Source: Borreliella spielmanii (lineage in GTDB: Bacteria; Spirochaetota; Spirochaetia; Borreliales; Borreliaceae). Taken from it: a DNA stretch of 64,000 bases. Shown one piece after another: positions 26,848 through 35,862 of the stretch (position 1 is its first letter; the number at the start of each line of letters is the position of its first letter). A model generated the notes under the pieces. That model ran no database searches. It saw only the letters and a list, made by a program, of their open reading frames with translations, and was not told the DNA's origin. The stretch lies in assembly GCF_014201705.1 (NCBI RefSeq), contig NZ_JACHFA010000001.1:310001-374000 (forward strand), in the 5' to 3' direction. Both the position numbers and the translations under genes were made by a program.

Positions 26848-28341
26848 ATGAATAAAACAAAAAATCGAAGCTTTAAGTATTTTATAATACTTTTATGTAT
26901 ATCATTATTTGGGGCAGCCAATAATACAATAAACTACTCTAGCATTGAAATTCCCTTAGAAGATTTAAGTGAAGAATTTAAAGATGCTGAGAATAAAAAC
27001 GATCAAATAAATGCCTTAAAAAATTCAAGCAAAAACATAGTTTCTTATAAAGACCCCAAAAAGGGTAAAGATCTAAAGTTGCCAGAAAATATAAGAGACA
27101 AAAAACTGTTTAAAAAAAGAATGGACGAAAATGATATAAAGTCTATAATTGAAAATTATGAAAGTAAAATTAGAAATATAGAAAAGCTTTTAAAATCCAA
27201 AAATCAAAAAGCATTGACAAATGAAAATAAAAAAATAGAATCGATCGAAAAAAAAGCGAAAAAATATGAAATTTTAACCAATAAATTAAAAAACGAAATA
27301 ATAGAAATAAAAAAGCTCCTTAACAAAAGATCCAGACCTATAGAAAATGAAAATTATGAAAAAATAAATATTGAAAACATTGAAGAAGAAGATGATGATG
27401 ATTTTGAAGAAAATTATGAATATAATGATGAAGCTGAAGAAACAAATGGGGATAACTACCCTTCTAATGAAGGAATAATAAATAACCTAAAAGAAAAACT
27501 TTATGAAAACGAAAAATATTATGCTATTAATGAAAAAAAATTTGATGAGCTTGAAGACAGAATCAATGATAATGAAAATACTATTTTGGACTTACAAAGA
27601 GAATTAAGAAACTTTAAAAAAAAAGATGACTCAAATAAAAACTTAGAAGAAATTGAAGAAAACTTATCTTTAATAGGAAAAATAATCAATGGCTTAAAGG
27701 CTAAAGTTAGCGCAAATGAAGCAATAAACAAAGAAAATCAAAAAAAACTAAGAACTGATAAACACAAACTAAAAGAATTAGAAGATAAAATAAAAGAGAA
27801 TGAGGAGACTATTTTAAAGCTTCAAAAAGAATTAAATAATTTTAAAAAAAAAGAAATTTCTCAACAATCTTTACAAGAAGAGACTTTCGTTCCAAGTATC
27901 CCAAACAAAAATGACGACTTAGAAGAAGATGTTAAATTAGAAAAGAATTATTTAAAACCTATAGAAAAAAACGAAAGCCAAGATCTAGAAAAAAATGTTA
28001 AAAGTACACCAAAAACAACTATGATCAAAACAGCGGATTTTCAAATCTACCCTGACATATACTTTAATAACTATAAATTTAAAGAAAAAGGAGATCAATT
28101 TGAATTTAAAAAAGAAAACACATACTATATTGAAATAAATCCAACTAATAATTTAAATGAGGCTTTAAAAAATCATGAAATAATTTCAAAATATAAATTT
28201 GAAAAATATTTCATTAACCCCACTCTAAAAAATAACGAAGAATTTTTTAGAAACTTAATAGAAGTTAAAAATATCCATGAACTAGGAATTATGTATAAAA
28301 GTTTAAAACCTGAATTTAAGCAAATAAAAATAATTAAATAA
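26848..28341 (+). CDS. Exported coiled-coil protein with internal repeat and SPOR-like end
   Basis: A 497-residue protein with a signal sequence (hydrophobic residues 11-24). Residues about 95-350 form long coiled coils, rich in lysine, glutamate and asparagine, interrupted by an acidic stretch (EEEDDDDFEEN). Two stretches, around 27550 and 27775, repeat almost the same 25-residue pattern (beginning LEDRINDNENTI and LEDKIKENEETI, both ending NFKKK), so part of the coil was duplicated. The last 75 residues, from TYYIEINP, look like a SPOR-type peptidoglycan-binding fold. A role in the periplasm is likely. It is divergent from the triad above and convergent with ligA. B31 counterpart by position: BB0553. 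Confidence 0.8.
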   Translation: MNKTKNRSFKYFIILLCISLFGAANNTINYSSIEIPLEDLSEEFKDAENKNDQINALKNSSKNIVSYKDPKKGKDLKLPENIRDKKLFKKRMDENDIKSIIENYESKIRNIEKLLKSKNQKALTNENKKIESIEKKAKKYEILTNKLKNEIIEIKKLLNKRSRPIENENYEKINIENIEEEDDDDFEENYEYNDEAEETNGDNYPSNEGIINNLKEKLYENEKYYAINEKKFDELEDRINDNENTILDLQRELRNFKKKDDSNKNLEEIEENLSLIGKIINGLKAKVSANEAINKENQKKLRTDKHKLKELEDKIKENEETILKLQKELNNFKKKEISQQSLQEETFVPSIPNKNDDLEEDVKLEKNYLKPIEKNESQDLEKNVKSTPKTTMIKTADFQIYPDIYFNNYKFKEKGDQFEFKKENTYYIEINPTNNLNEALKNHEIISKYKFEKYFINPTLKNNEEFFRNLIEVKNIHELGIMYKSLKPEFKQIKIIK

Positions 28342-28375
28342 CATAAATAACAACTTAAAACCTTTAAAATCTAAC

Positions 28376-30358
28376 TTAATCTAAGTAACTTTTTATGTCT
28401 TCAAAAGACATAATTTTTATATTTAAATTCAAAGCTTTTTTAAGCTTTGTACCGGCCTTTTTCCCTACAATAAGAAAATCTAAACTCCTAGTTACACAAG
28501 TTTGAAAAATTGCCCCTTTATTTTCTAGCTTGTCAATAACAATAGATCTAGAATAATCACCAAAAGATCCAGTAATACAAAACTTTTTACCAAGTAACAA
28601 CTTATTTTTATCATCAATCAAAACACACTCTTCCATTTTAAATCCTAAATTTTCAAAAAATTTAAACTTATTAATCATTATTGAATCATTAAAAGCTCCA
28701 ATAATATTTAAAGCAATTTTTTCTCCTATGCCTTTAATTTTCAACAATGTTGAAAAAGCAAAATCTCTATCTTGACAAAGTTTAAAAAGCTTTGAGAATG
28801 AATTAAAATTATTAAGAAATAATAACCTTATTGTATTTTCCCCCAACTCTTTAATTCCTATACTAAGAAGTAACTTGCTAAATGGCTTTTTTTTACTAGC
28901 TTTAATTGAATTTATCAAATTATTCACCTTTCTTTCTTTAAATCCTTTAAATTTAAGAAGTTTATAAAAATCAAATATATAAAGATCAATTTCTGAAGAA
29001 ATAAATTTTTTCTCAAAAAGAAAAGAAATGGTCTTATCAGAAAACCCTTCAATATCCATACAATTTTTACTACAAAAATATTTTATTCTCTCAACTACTA
29101 CTGAGGGACAATTATTATTTGTGCAAAAAAAATGTGCCCCTTCTTTTACTAAAGCCATTTTGCAAGCTGGACAATTATCAAGAATCTTAAAAAATCCTGT
29201 TGAAAATTTATTTATCACCATTTCAACAGCAGGAATTACATCTCCTCTTCTTGAAACTTTAACAATATCACCAACATTTAAATTAATAGACATTATATAA
29301 TCTTGATTATGCAATGTTGCGTTAGTAATAAAAGCCCCTGAAACAAAAACTTTATCAATATTAGCAACCGGGGTAATTTTACCACTACGTCCAACCTGAA
29401 CAACAATACTATTCACCCTGCTCAAACCCGAAAGCGATTCAAATTTGTAAGCCATTGCCCATTTCGGATGGTGCAAAGTATATCCCAATCTTTCTCTTAA
29501 AGCAAAATCACTAACCTTAAGAACAACTCCATCTATTTCATACTCAAAAGAATTTCTTTTTTTTGTTATATCTGCTATATAATTTAAAACTTCTTTAATT
29601 GAACTTTTTTGATCAAAAAACCTAATCAAAGGATTAACTTGAAACCCTAACTTCTTAAGTTTCTCAGTAGCCAAATTATTAGTTTTAAACTCCAATCCGG
29701 CATTCAAAAAATCATAAATAAAAACATTTAAAGGAAAATTAGCAACCTCTTTACTATCAACCCTTCTAAGTATTCCCGAAGCCAAATTTCTAGAATTAGT
29801 ATAAGGCTTTTCCAAAAATTTATTTATTTTGAAAAAATTTTCTTTAGTAATATAAACCTCGCCCCTTAACACTAAATCAACCTTTTCATCAAGAAATAAA
29901 GGAATATGCCTAATGGTTCTAACATTTTTAGTAACATCATTACCAAATTTTCCATTACCTCTAGTAAGAGCTTTTTCAAGAATACCATCTTTATAATAAA
30001 GAACAATAGAACACCCATCAATCTTGGGCTCAACAGAAATATTAAAAGAATTGTTAAAATCAATCTTATCTATCCATGATTTTAGCAAATTAAGATCATA
30101 AACCTTGTCAAGACTTAATATAGGAATAGAATGCTCAACCTCTTTAAAGTCATTTAAAAGATCACTTCCAAATTTAAGAGTAGGAGAATCTAAAGTCTTA
30201 TATTCGGGGTACTTACTTTCTAACTCTTGAAGCCTTAAAATATGCTCATCATATACAAAATCTTCAACACTAGGTAAAGAATCTACATAGTACTCTTTAT
30301 CCCACTTTCTGATCAGCTTTTTCAAGTTTGCAATTTCTTGCTGGATTTTACTGCCCAT
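28376..30358 (-). CDS. ligA: NAD-dependent DNA ligase
   Basis: A 660-residue NAD-dependent ligase that seals nicks in replication and repair. The adenylation domain contains the catalytic lysine in SVEPKIDGCSI at about 112; the YSLPSVEDFVYDEH-like region near the start binds NAD; the OB domain, a zinc finger (CPACKMAL...FFCTNNNC, about 400-425), helix-hairpin-helix motifs (LKIKGIGEKIALNII) and a C-terminal BRCT domain (from GKKFCITGSFGDYSR) follow. All parts are present, so it should be active. It is transcribed alone and diverges from cheY with about 250 bases between. Confidence 0.97.
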   Translation of the reverse strand: MGSKIQQEIANLKKLIRKWDKEYYVDSLPSVEDFVYDEHILRLQELESKYPEYKTLDSPTLKFGSDLLNDFKEVEHSIPILSLDKVYDLNLLKSWIDKIDFNNSFNISVEPKIDGCSIVLYYKDGILEKALTRGNGKFGNDVTKNVRTIRHIPLFLDEKVDLVLRGEVYITKENFFKINKFLEKPYTNSRNLASGILRRVDSKEVANFPLNVFIYDFLNAGLEFKTNNLATEKLKKLGFQVNPLIRFFDQKSSIKEVLNYIADITKKRNSFEYEIDGVVLKVSDFALRERLGYTLHHPKWAMAYKFESLSGLSRVNSIVVQVGRSGKITPVANIDKVFVSGAFITNATLHNQDYIMSINLNVGDIVKVSRRGDVIPAVEMVINKFSTGFFKILDNCPACKMALVKEGAHFFCTNNNCPSVVVERIKYFCSKNCMDIEGFSDKTISFLFEKKFISSEIDLYIFDFYKLLKFKGFKERKVNNLINSIKASKKKPFSKLLLSIGIKELGENTIRLLFLNNFNSFSKLFKLCQDRDFAFSTLLKIKGIGEKIALNIIGAFNDSIMINKFKFFENLGFKMEECVLIDDKNKLLLGKKFCITGSFGDYSRSIVIDKLENKGAIFQTCVTRSLDFLIVGKKAGTKLKKALNLNIKIMSFEDIKSYLD

Positions 30359-30607
30359 AGGGTAAAATTTAACATATTCTTTATTATTTTATCAAACAAT
30401 TTAAATTCACAAGCAAAAACCATCTTTCTTATTATACAAACTACAAAAGAACACAAAAACAGTATTATTTTTAATAATGTTTCAAAGTAAAATAATCTTT
30501 AAATAAAAAAATTAAGTAAAAAAAACAATATTATAAAAATGTGAATTATATTTTAATTGTCGTTAAAGATATTTTAAATATGTTAAAATGGATTAAGGAG
30601 TGCTCAT

Positions 30608-30988
30608 TTGGAAGAAGACAAAAAAGCTTTAGTAGCTGATGACTCACTTTTCATGAGAAAAAACCTAATAAAAATTTTAAAACAATTGGGATTTAAAGAA
30701 TTTTTAGAAGCCGAAGATGGAATTCAGGCTGTTAAAGAATTTGAAAAACAAAATAATATTGATTTAATAACACTCGATATAACAATGATGGGGATGGACG
30801 GAATTACAGCTCTTGAGAGAATGCATGAAATTAATAAAAAATTGCTTAAAAAAGTCAATATATTAATGGTTACAGCTATTGGAAAGCAAGAGCTAATACA
30901 AAAAGCTTTATCTCTTGGAGCTAGAGGATACATTACAAAACCTTTTAAAAAAGAACAAATAATAGAACAAATTAAACTTTTAGATTAG
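30608..30988 (+). CDS. cheY1: CheY-like response regulator
   Basis: A 126-residue receiver domain. Acidic pair D11/D12 (VADDS), phospho-acceptor D57 (ITLDITMMGMDG), threonine in MVTAIG and lysine in TKPFKKE are all there. It starts with TTG at 30608, well supported by AAGGAG at 30595-30600. It is the first gene of a run with fliS and a probable second flagellar chaperone, then polA and coaE. B31 counterpart: BB0551 (CheY1). A partner kinase is not adjacent; the CheA at 12112 is the nearest. Confidence 0.93.
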   Translation: MEEDKKALVADDSLFMRKNLIKILKQLGFKEFLEAEDGIQAVKEFEKQNNIDLITLDITMMGMDGITALERMHEINKKLLKKVNILMVTAIGKQELIQKALSLGARGYITKPFKKEQIIEQIKLLD

Positions 30989-30996
30989 AGGAAATT

Positions 30997-31416
30997 TTGA
31001 TAGCAAAAGAAAATATATATAAACAAACACAAATAAATACATCAAACCCCTTATCAATATTGATAATGCTTTATGACAAAGCAATACAGGATTTAAAAGT
31101 TGCCAAAGAACTTATACAAGATGAAAATTGGCAAAATGGCATTAAAGCTAATGAAAAAATCTTTCATGCACAAGAAATCATTACTGAATTAATGTCAACT
31201 TTAAATTTTGAACAAGGTGGAAATATCTCTGCAAACTTGCTCTCAATATACTCATTTCTAAATAAAGAACTAGAAAATGTTCTTTTAAAAAAAGAAATAC
31301 ATAAAATTGACAATGTTATAAAACAATTGCAAATATTAAACTTTGCCTGGAAAAAATTAGGGAAAAAAGAAAATAATGTTGCTCACAATAAATTAGGAAT
31401 CAATATTGTCGGCTAA
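30997..31416 (+). CDS. fliS: Flagellin export chaperone FliS
   Basis: A 139-residue helical protein with the FliS pattern: YKQTQINTSNPLSILIMLYDKAI near the start (family YxxxxVxTASPxELIxMLYDGAI), then four-helix bundle ending in WKKLGKK. FliS binds newly made flagellin and keeps it unfolded for export. In Borrelia flagellin forms the periplasmic flagella. The start is TTG at 30997 with AGAGGAAA just before; it follows cheY by eight bases. The next gene begins 11 bases before its stop. B31 counterpart: BB0550. Confidence 0.88.
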   Translation: MIAKENIYKQTQINTSNPLSILIMLYDKAIQDLKVAKELIQDENWQNGIKANEKIFHAQEIITELMSTLNFEQGGNISANLLSIYSFLNKELENVLLKKEIHKIDNVIKQLQILNFAWKKLGKKENNVAHNKLGINIVG

Positions 31417-31810
31417 TGAAATTTTAAAAAAATATTTTAGTAATTTATTATTAGAATTAAAAGAATTACAGTTAGTGTTAATAATAGAAAGTGTTGAATT
31501 GCAAAAAGAAGAAATAGAAATATTAAATGTAACCAATCCTAAAAAAGATTTGATCTTAGAATCAATCAAAAATTATTATAAAACAATAAATGCATGGTTG
31601 AAATATTCTAAAAACCAAAAATTGGACAATTTCGACTATTTAATTAAAGAAATTAACCTACTAAGAGAAGAAATATACATTAAATATCAAATTTGTTATA
31701 AACTCTTACAACAAATTATAAATGTAAAAAGAAAAATTCCAAAAATTAAAAAACATCAAAATCATATTACAGTAATCAATTCACCTATAATGTTAGATAT
31801 GAAAATATGA
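31406..31810 (+). CDS. Probable FlgN/FliT-like flagellar chaperone
   Basis: A 134-residue all-helical protein with a heptad-rich first helix (LLLELKELQLVLIIESVELQ) and a K-DLILESIKNYY helix, the general pattern of FlgN/FliT export chaperones, which guard hook-associated proteins. The assignment rests on size, helix pattern and the position directly after fliS; sequence similarity is weak. It starts with TTG at 31406, overlapping fliS by 11 bases, and its end overlaps the polA start (ATGA, 31807-31810). B31 counterpart by position: BB0549. Confidence 0.72.
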   Translation: MSANEILKKYFSNLLLELKELQLVLIIESVELQKEEIEILNVTNPKKDLILESIKNYYKTINAWLKYSKNQKLDNFDYLIKEINLLREEIYIKYQICYKLLQQIINVKRKIPKIKKHQNHITVINSPIMLDMKI

Positions 31811-34533
31811 AAGAACTTTACCTAATTGACGCACTAAATATAATATTTAGAAATTATCACGTAATGAAAAATTATCCACTTTTAAACACACAAGGAGAAA
31901 ATGTAAACGCGTTTGTCGGCTTTTTTAAAACATTATTTTTCATAATAAAAGAAAAAAATCCTAAACATTTGATTATTACCTTTGACTCAGAAATACCAAC
32001 TTTTAGAAAACAAAAATATCCAAACTACAAAGCAACAAGAGATGCACCTCCGGATGATTTAATACCTCAAATTGGATGGATAAAAAAGGGCCTTTTAAAA
32101 GCAAAAATACCAATCTTTGAGATTGAAGGGTACGAAGCTGATGATCTTTTAGCTAGTTTTGCTAAAAAAGCTGCACAGAACAACTATTTAACCTATATTA
32201 TTTCTCCTGACAAAGACTTGCTGCAAATAATGTCAGAGCACATAAAGATACTTAAAATTGAAAACAACAGATTTGTTGAAATGGACAATGAGTATGTAAT
32301 AAAAAAATTTGGAATAAATAGCTTTCAAATAAAAGATTATTTAGCTATTGTTGGAGACAGATCTGACAATATACCCGGAATAAAAGGTATTGGGCCTAAA
32401 GGGGCAGCAAATTTATTAAGAGAATTTAAAACCTTAAAAGGAATATATTCAAATTTAGAACTAATAACTAAAAAACATCAAGAAATTTTAATCAAAGAAA
32501 AAGAAAATGCTTTTTTAAGCTATGACCTTGTAAGTCTTGAAGAAAATTTAAAAATTCCAGAAATTGAAAATTTCGCCTTAAAAAATTTTAGTGAAGAGAT
32601 AATATCTTTGTTTGAAAAGCATTCAGCAATTACTCTGATAAAAACCTATAAAAGGGATATCTTAAAACAAGAAGAAGAAAACTTAGCTCAAAAAAGCCTA
32701 TTTAAGCAAGAATCTACCACTAAGAGTATAGATACCTTAAATACAATTGACACAGAAAATGTTAAATATCATTCAATAACAACAAAAAAAGAGCTTGACA
32801 ATTTAATAGAAAGCCTTAAGAAAGCTAAATACATATCAATAGACACAGAGACATCTTCGCTTGACATCTATACAGCAAGATTAATTGGGATTTCCATTTC
32901 ATTTAAAGAATTTGAAGGTTATTATATTCCAATCGAAGCCAGAGGAAAAATTTACATAGAAAAACATTATATAATACAAAAATTCAATAATTTTTTTGAA
33001 TCAAATCCAAAAATAATTGGTCAAAATTATAAATTTGACTATAAAATACTAAAAAATAATGGATTTAACCCTATACCACCTTATTTTGATACAATGATTG
33101 CAGCATACCTTATTGACACAAACTCAAAAGTATCACTTGATTTTCTTGCAGAAAAATATTTAATGCATAAAAATATTAAATATGAAGATGTCATACAAAA
33201 AAATGATAACTTCGCAGGCATATCTTTAGAAATGGCAACAAGTTACTCATCTGAAGATGCTGATATTACATTTAGATTATTTAATGTATTTAGCAAAAAA
33301 TTAAAAGAAGACAGCCTTGATAAGTTGATGCACGAAATAGAAATGCCTTTTAACAATGTAATTATAGAAATGGAAGAAAATGGTATTTATCTTGATAGAG
33401 AATATTTAAAAGAATATGGGAAAGAACTTGGAAAAGAATTAGAACTAATAGAAACCGAAATAATAAAAAGCATAGGAATTGATTTTAATCTAAATTCTCC
33501 AAAACAAATGCATGAAATTTTATTTGAAAAATTAAATCTAAAATTACCAGAAAAAATGAAAAAAGATTCAACTGATATAAAAGTGCTTGAATCTCTAAGA
33601 GGACAGCATGAATCAATTGAAAACCTAATAAAGCACAGACAAATTGCAAAATTGAAGAGCACTTACACAGATAATTTGATAGAACTAATAAACTATAAAA
33701 CAAACAGACTGCATACAAACTTTATACAAACAAAAACAGCAACCGGTAGAGTCACCAGTATAAATCCCAACTTGCAAAACATACCAATAAAAGATGAGAA
33801 AGGACGAAAAATAAGAAAAGCATTTAAACCAGAAAATGGTAATATTTTTATTTCAGCTGATTATTCTCAAATTGAGCTTGCTATACTTGCTCATTTATCA
33901 CAAGATGAAGTCCTTATTAAGGCATTTGAAAATAATAAAGACATTCATACAGAAACTGCTTCTAAACTTTTCAAAATAGAGGAAAAAGAAATTACTCCTA
34001 ACTTGAGAAGAATAGCAAAATCTATTAATTTCGGAATAATTTATAGAATGTCAGATTTTAGACTTGCAAAAGAGCTAGGAATTACAAAAGAAGAAGCAAA
34101 AGGATTTATAGACTCATACTTTGACTCTTATCCAAAAATCAAAGAGTTTATAATAAATCAAATAAACTTTGTAAGAAATACTGGATATAGCGAAACCATC
34201 TTAAAACGAAGAAGATATATAAAAGAAATTAATAGCAATAATTATCTAGAAAGATCTGCCGCTGAAAGAATATCAATAAATAGTATAATTCAAGGGAGTG
34301 CCGCTGATATCATGAAAATTGCAATGGTTAAAGTGTTTAATGAATTTAAAAATAAAAAAATGAAATCAAAAATATTACTACAGGTACACGATGAAATGCT
34401 TATTGAATCTCCTATTAAAGAGGAAAATGAAGTGAAAAAAATATTGAAAATTATGATGGAAACCGCTTACACATTAACCCCGCCTTTAAGAGCAAATATT
34501 GAAACGGGAAAATCATGGGGAGAAATTCATTAA
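31807..34533 (+). CDS. polA: DNA polymerase I
   Basis: A 908-residue family A polymerase with three parts. The 5'-3' exonuclease (1-290) shows FDSEIPTFRKQKYPNYK, EGYEADDLLA and GDRSDNIPGIKGIGPK. The 3'-5' proofreading domain (about 320-500) keeps the metal-binding DTE (SIDTETSSL) and NYKFDYK, so proofreading may be active. The polymerase carries TATGRVTSINPNLQNIP, SADYSQIELAILAH, RRIAKSINFGIIY and VHDEMLIE. It fills repair gaps and removes RNA primers. It overlaps the chaperone gene by four bases and coaE by 19, so expression is tied to the flagellar chaperone genes. Confidence 0.97.
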   Translation: MKELYLIDALNIIFRNYHVMKNYPLLNTQGENVNAFVGFFKTLFFIIKEKNPKHLIITFDSEIPTFRKQKYPNYKATRDAPPDDLIPQIGWIKKGLLKAKIPIFEIEGYEADDLLASFAKKAAQNNYLTYIISPDKDLLQIMSEHIKILKIENNRFVEMDNEYVIKKFGINSFQIKDYLAIVGDRSDNIPGIKGIGPKGAANLLREFKTLKGIYSNLELITKKHQEILIKEKENAFLSYDLVSLEENLKIPEIENFALKNFSEEIISLFEKHSAITLIKTYKRDILKQEEENLAQKSLFKQESTTKSIDTLNTIDTENVKYHSITTKKELDNLIESLKKAKYISIDTETSSLDIYTARLIGISISFKEFEGYYIPIEARGKIYIEKHYIIQKFNNFFESNPKIIGQNYKFDYKILKNNGFNPIPPYFDTMIAAYLIDTNSKVSLDFLAEKYLMHKNIKYEDVIQKNDNFAGISLEMATSYSSEDADITFRLFNVFSKKLKEDSLDKLMHEIEMPFNNVIIEMEENGIYLDREYLKEYGKELGKELELIETEIIKSIGIDFNLNSPKQMHEILFEKLNLKLPEKMKKDSTDIKVLESLRGQHESIENLIKHRQIAKLKSTYTDNLIELINYKTNRLHTNFIQTKTATGRVTSINPNLQNIPIKDEKGRKIRKAFKPENGNIFISADYSQIELAILAHLSQDEVLIKAFENNKDIHTETASKLFKIEEKEITPNLRRIAKSINFGIIYRMSDFRLAKELGITKEEAKGFIDSYFDSYPKIKEFIINQINFVRNTGYSETILKRRRYIKEINSNNYLERSAAERISINSIIQGSAADIMKIAMVKVFNEFKNKKMKSKILLQVHDEMLIESPIKEENEVKKILKIMMETAYTLTPPLRANIETGKSWGEIH

Positions 34534-35132
34534 TAATTGGAATAACAGGAAAAATTGCATCTGGCAAAGATACTGCTTCTAAAATAATTACCAATAAATA
34601 TGGATTTTACGAAATAAATGCAGATAAGCTTGGGCATTTAGTCTTACATGAAAAAAAAGAAGAAATAATTAAAACATTTGGTCAAAAGATATTAAATACT
34701 AAAAATGAAATAGATAAACTCTTGATAAGAAATCTTGTATTTAATGATATTAAAGAATTAAAAAAGCTTGAAAGCATATCACATCCAATCATACTCAACA
34801 AAATAAAAAAAATTTTAATTCAAAACCAATCTAGAAAAATAATAATCAATGCTGCTTTACTTTTTAAAATAAATTTAGAAAAACTTTGCGACTATATAAT
34901 TGTTATTAAAACAAAAACTCCTATAATAAAAAATAGATTATCATATTCTATGCCAAATATTGACTCAAATATAATAAATAAAATACTCAAAATCCAAAAA
35001 GATATTTTTTTTAAAAAAAATATTATAAACTTAAAAATAATCAATGTAATTAATAATAAGAATTATGTATATCTAGAAAAAGAAATTGAAAAAAAAATGC
35101 AGGAGATAATCAACTATGAAAGATTTAAATGA
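34515..35132 (+). CDS. coaE: Dephospho-CoA kinase
   Basis: A 205-residue P-loop kinase for the last step of coenzyme A synthesis. GITGKIASGKDTASKII is the ATP-binding loop, NADKLGHLV matches the family INADxxxH motif, and HPIILNKIKK and NAALLF follow as in other CoaE proteins. The start lies 19 bases before the polA stop; the end overlaps the next gene by 17. With coaX at 54115 this gives two enzymes of the pathway in the window. The C-terminal third is lysine-, asparagine- and isoleucine-rich and poorly conserved. Confidence 0.93.
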   Translation: MGRNSLIIGITGKIASGKDTASKIITNKYGFYEINADKLGHLVLHEKKEEIIKTFGQKILNTKNEIDKLLIRNLVFNDIKELKKLESISHPIILNKIKKILIQNQSRKIIINAALLFKINLEKLCDYIIVIKTKTPIIKNRLSYSMPNIDSNIINKILKIQKDIFFKKNIINLKIINVINNKNYVYLEKEIEKKMQEIINYERFK

Positions 35133-35862
35133 AAACAACGATAATAACAAAGGATTTTTTGTAGCATTAACCTCAATTGCAACAGTTTGTATCATAATAT
35201 TTCTTGGAACAATTATCTTCTTTCCAAACAAAAATTTGGCCTCAGATATTGCAGAAAAGAATATTGTTTTAGAAGAAACCAAAGATCAAAACAACTTAGA
35301 AAACATTGACCAAAATGAAAAATCTTTAAAGGTATCTGAAACTCAAAATGAAATAATCATAGATTTAACACAAGATTTAAATAAAGAAAAAAAACCTACA
35401 ACTCAAAAAATACCTAACACTTCTCAGAAATCAAAAATTATTGAAAAATCTCAATCTACAACTCAAAAAATACCTAACACTTCTCAGAAATCAAAAATTA
35501 TTGAAAAATCTCAATCTACAACTCAAAAAATACCCAATACTTCTCAAAAATCAAAAATTATTGAAAAATCTCAACCCATAGCCCAAAAAGATTTAAACAT
35601 TGATAAAATATATGACCCTAATACAGAATATTACATACAATTTGTATCACTTTCAGACCCAATAAATGCAGATAACTATATTCAAAAATTACTCAAATAT
35701 AATATAGTTGCTAAAATATATTCTGCAACAGTAGATAATAAAGACATTTACAGGGTAAGATCTGGACCTTATAAAACAAAGTCAGAAGCAAAAGCGGACT
35801 TTAAAAAAATATCAGGAATAAGCGAATTTAAAGAAATTTATATACTACCGGTTAGCAAATAG
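35116..35862 (+). CDS. Membrane-anchored SPOR-domain protein with tandem repeats
   Basis: A 248-residue protein: short cytoplasmic start, one transmembrane helix at about 15-37, an acidic linker, three copies of a 20-residue repeat (about 95-154) containing TTQKIPNTSQKSKIIEKSQ, and a C-terminal SPOR domain from EYYIQFVSLSD to IYILPVSK. SPOR domains bind glycan strands stripped of peptides, mostly at the division septum, so a cell-wall or division role is likely. Its end overlaps the 3' end of the convergent sugar-kinase gene by 18 bases. B31 counterpart by position: BB0546. Confidence 0.88.
   Translation: MKDLNENNDNNKGFFVALTSIATVCIIIFLGTIIFFPNKNLASDIAEKNIVLEETKDQNNLENIDQNEKSLKVSETQNEIIIDLTQDLNKEKKPTTQKIPNTSQKSKIIEKSQSTTQKIPNTSQKSKIIEKSQSTTQKIPNTSQKSKIIEKSQPIAQKDLNIDKIYDPNTEYYIQFVSLSDPINADNYIQKLLKYNIVAKIYSATVDNKDIYRVRSGPYKTKSEAKADFKKISGISEFKEIYILPVSK
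35398..35577 (+). repeat. Three tandem 60-bp repeats
   Basis: Units 35398-35457, 35458-35517 and 35518-35577. The first two are identical over the full 60 bases; the third differs at a handful of positions. They stay in frame and form the linker between membrane helix and SPOR domain, so unit number can change without breaking the protein. Confidence 0.95.

Noticed and set aside
35398..35577. Repeats as a CRISPR array
   Set aside because: Units are directly adjacent without spacers and lie in frame within a coding sequence.
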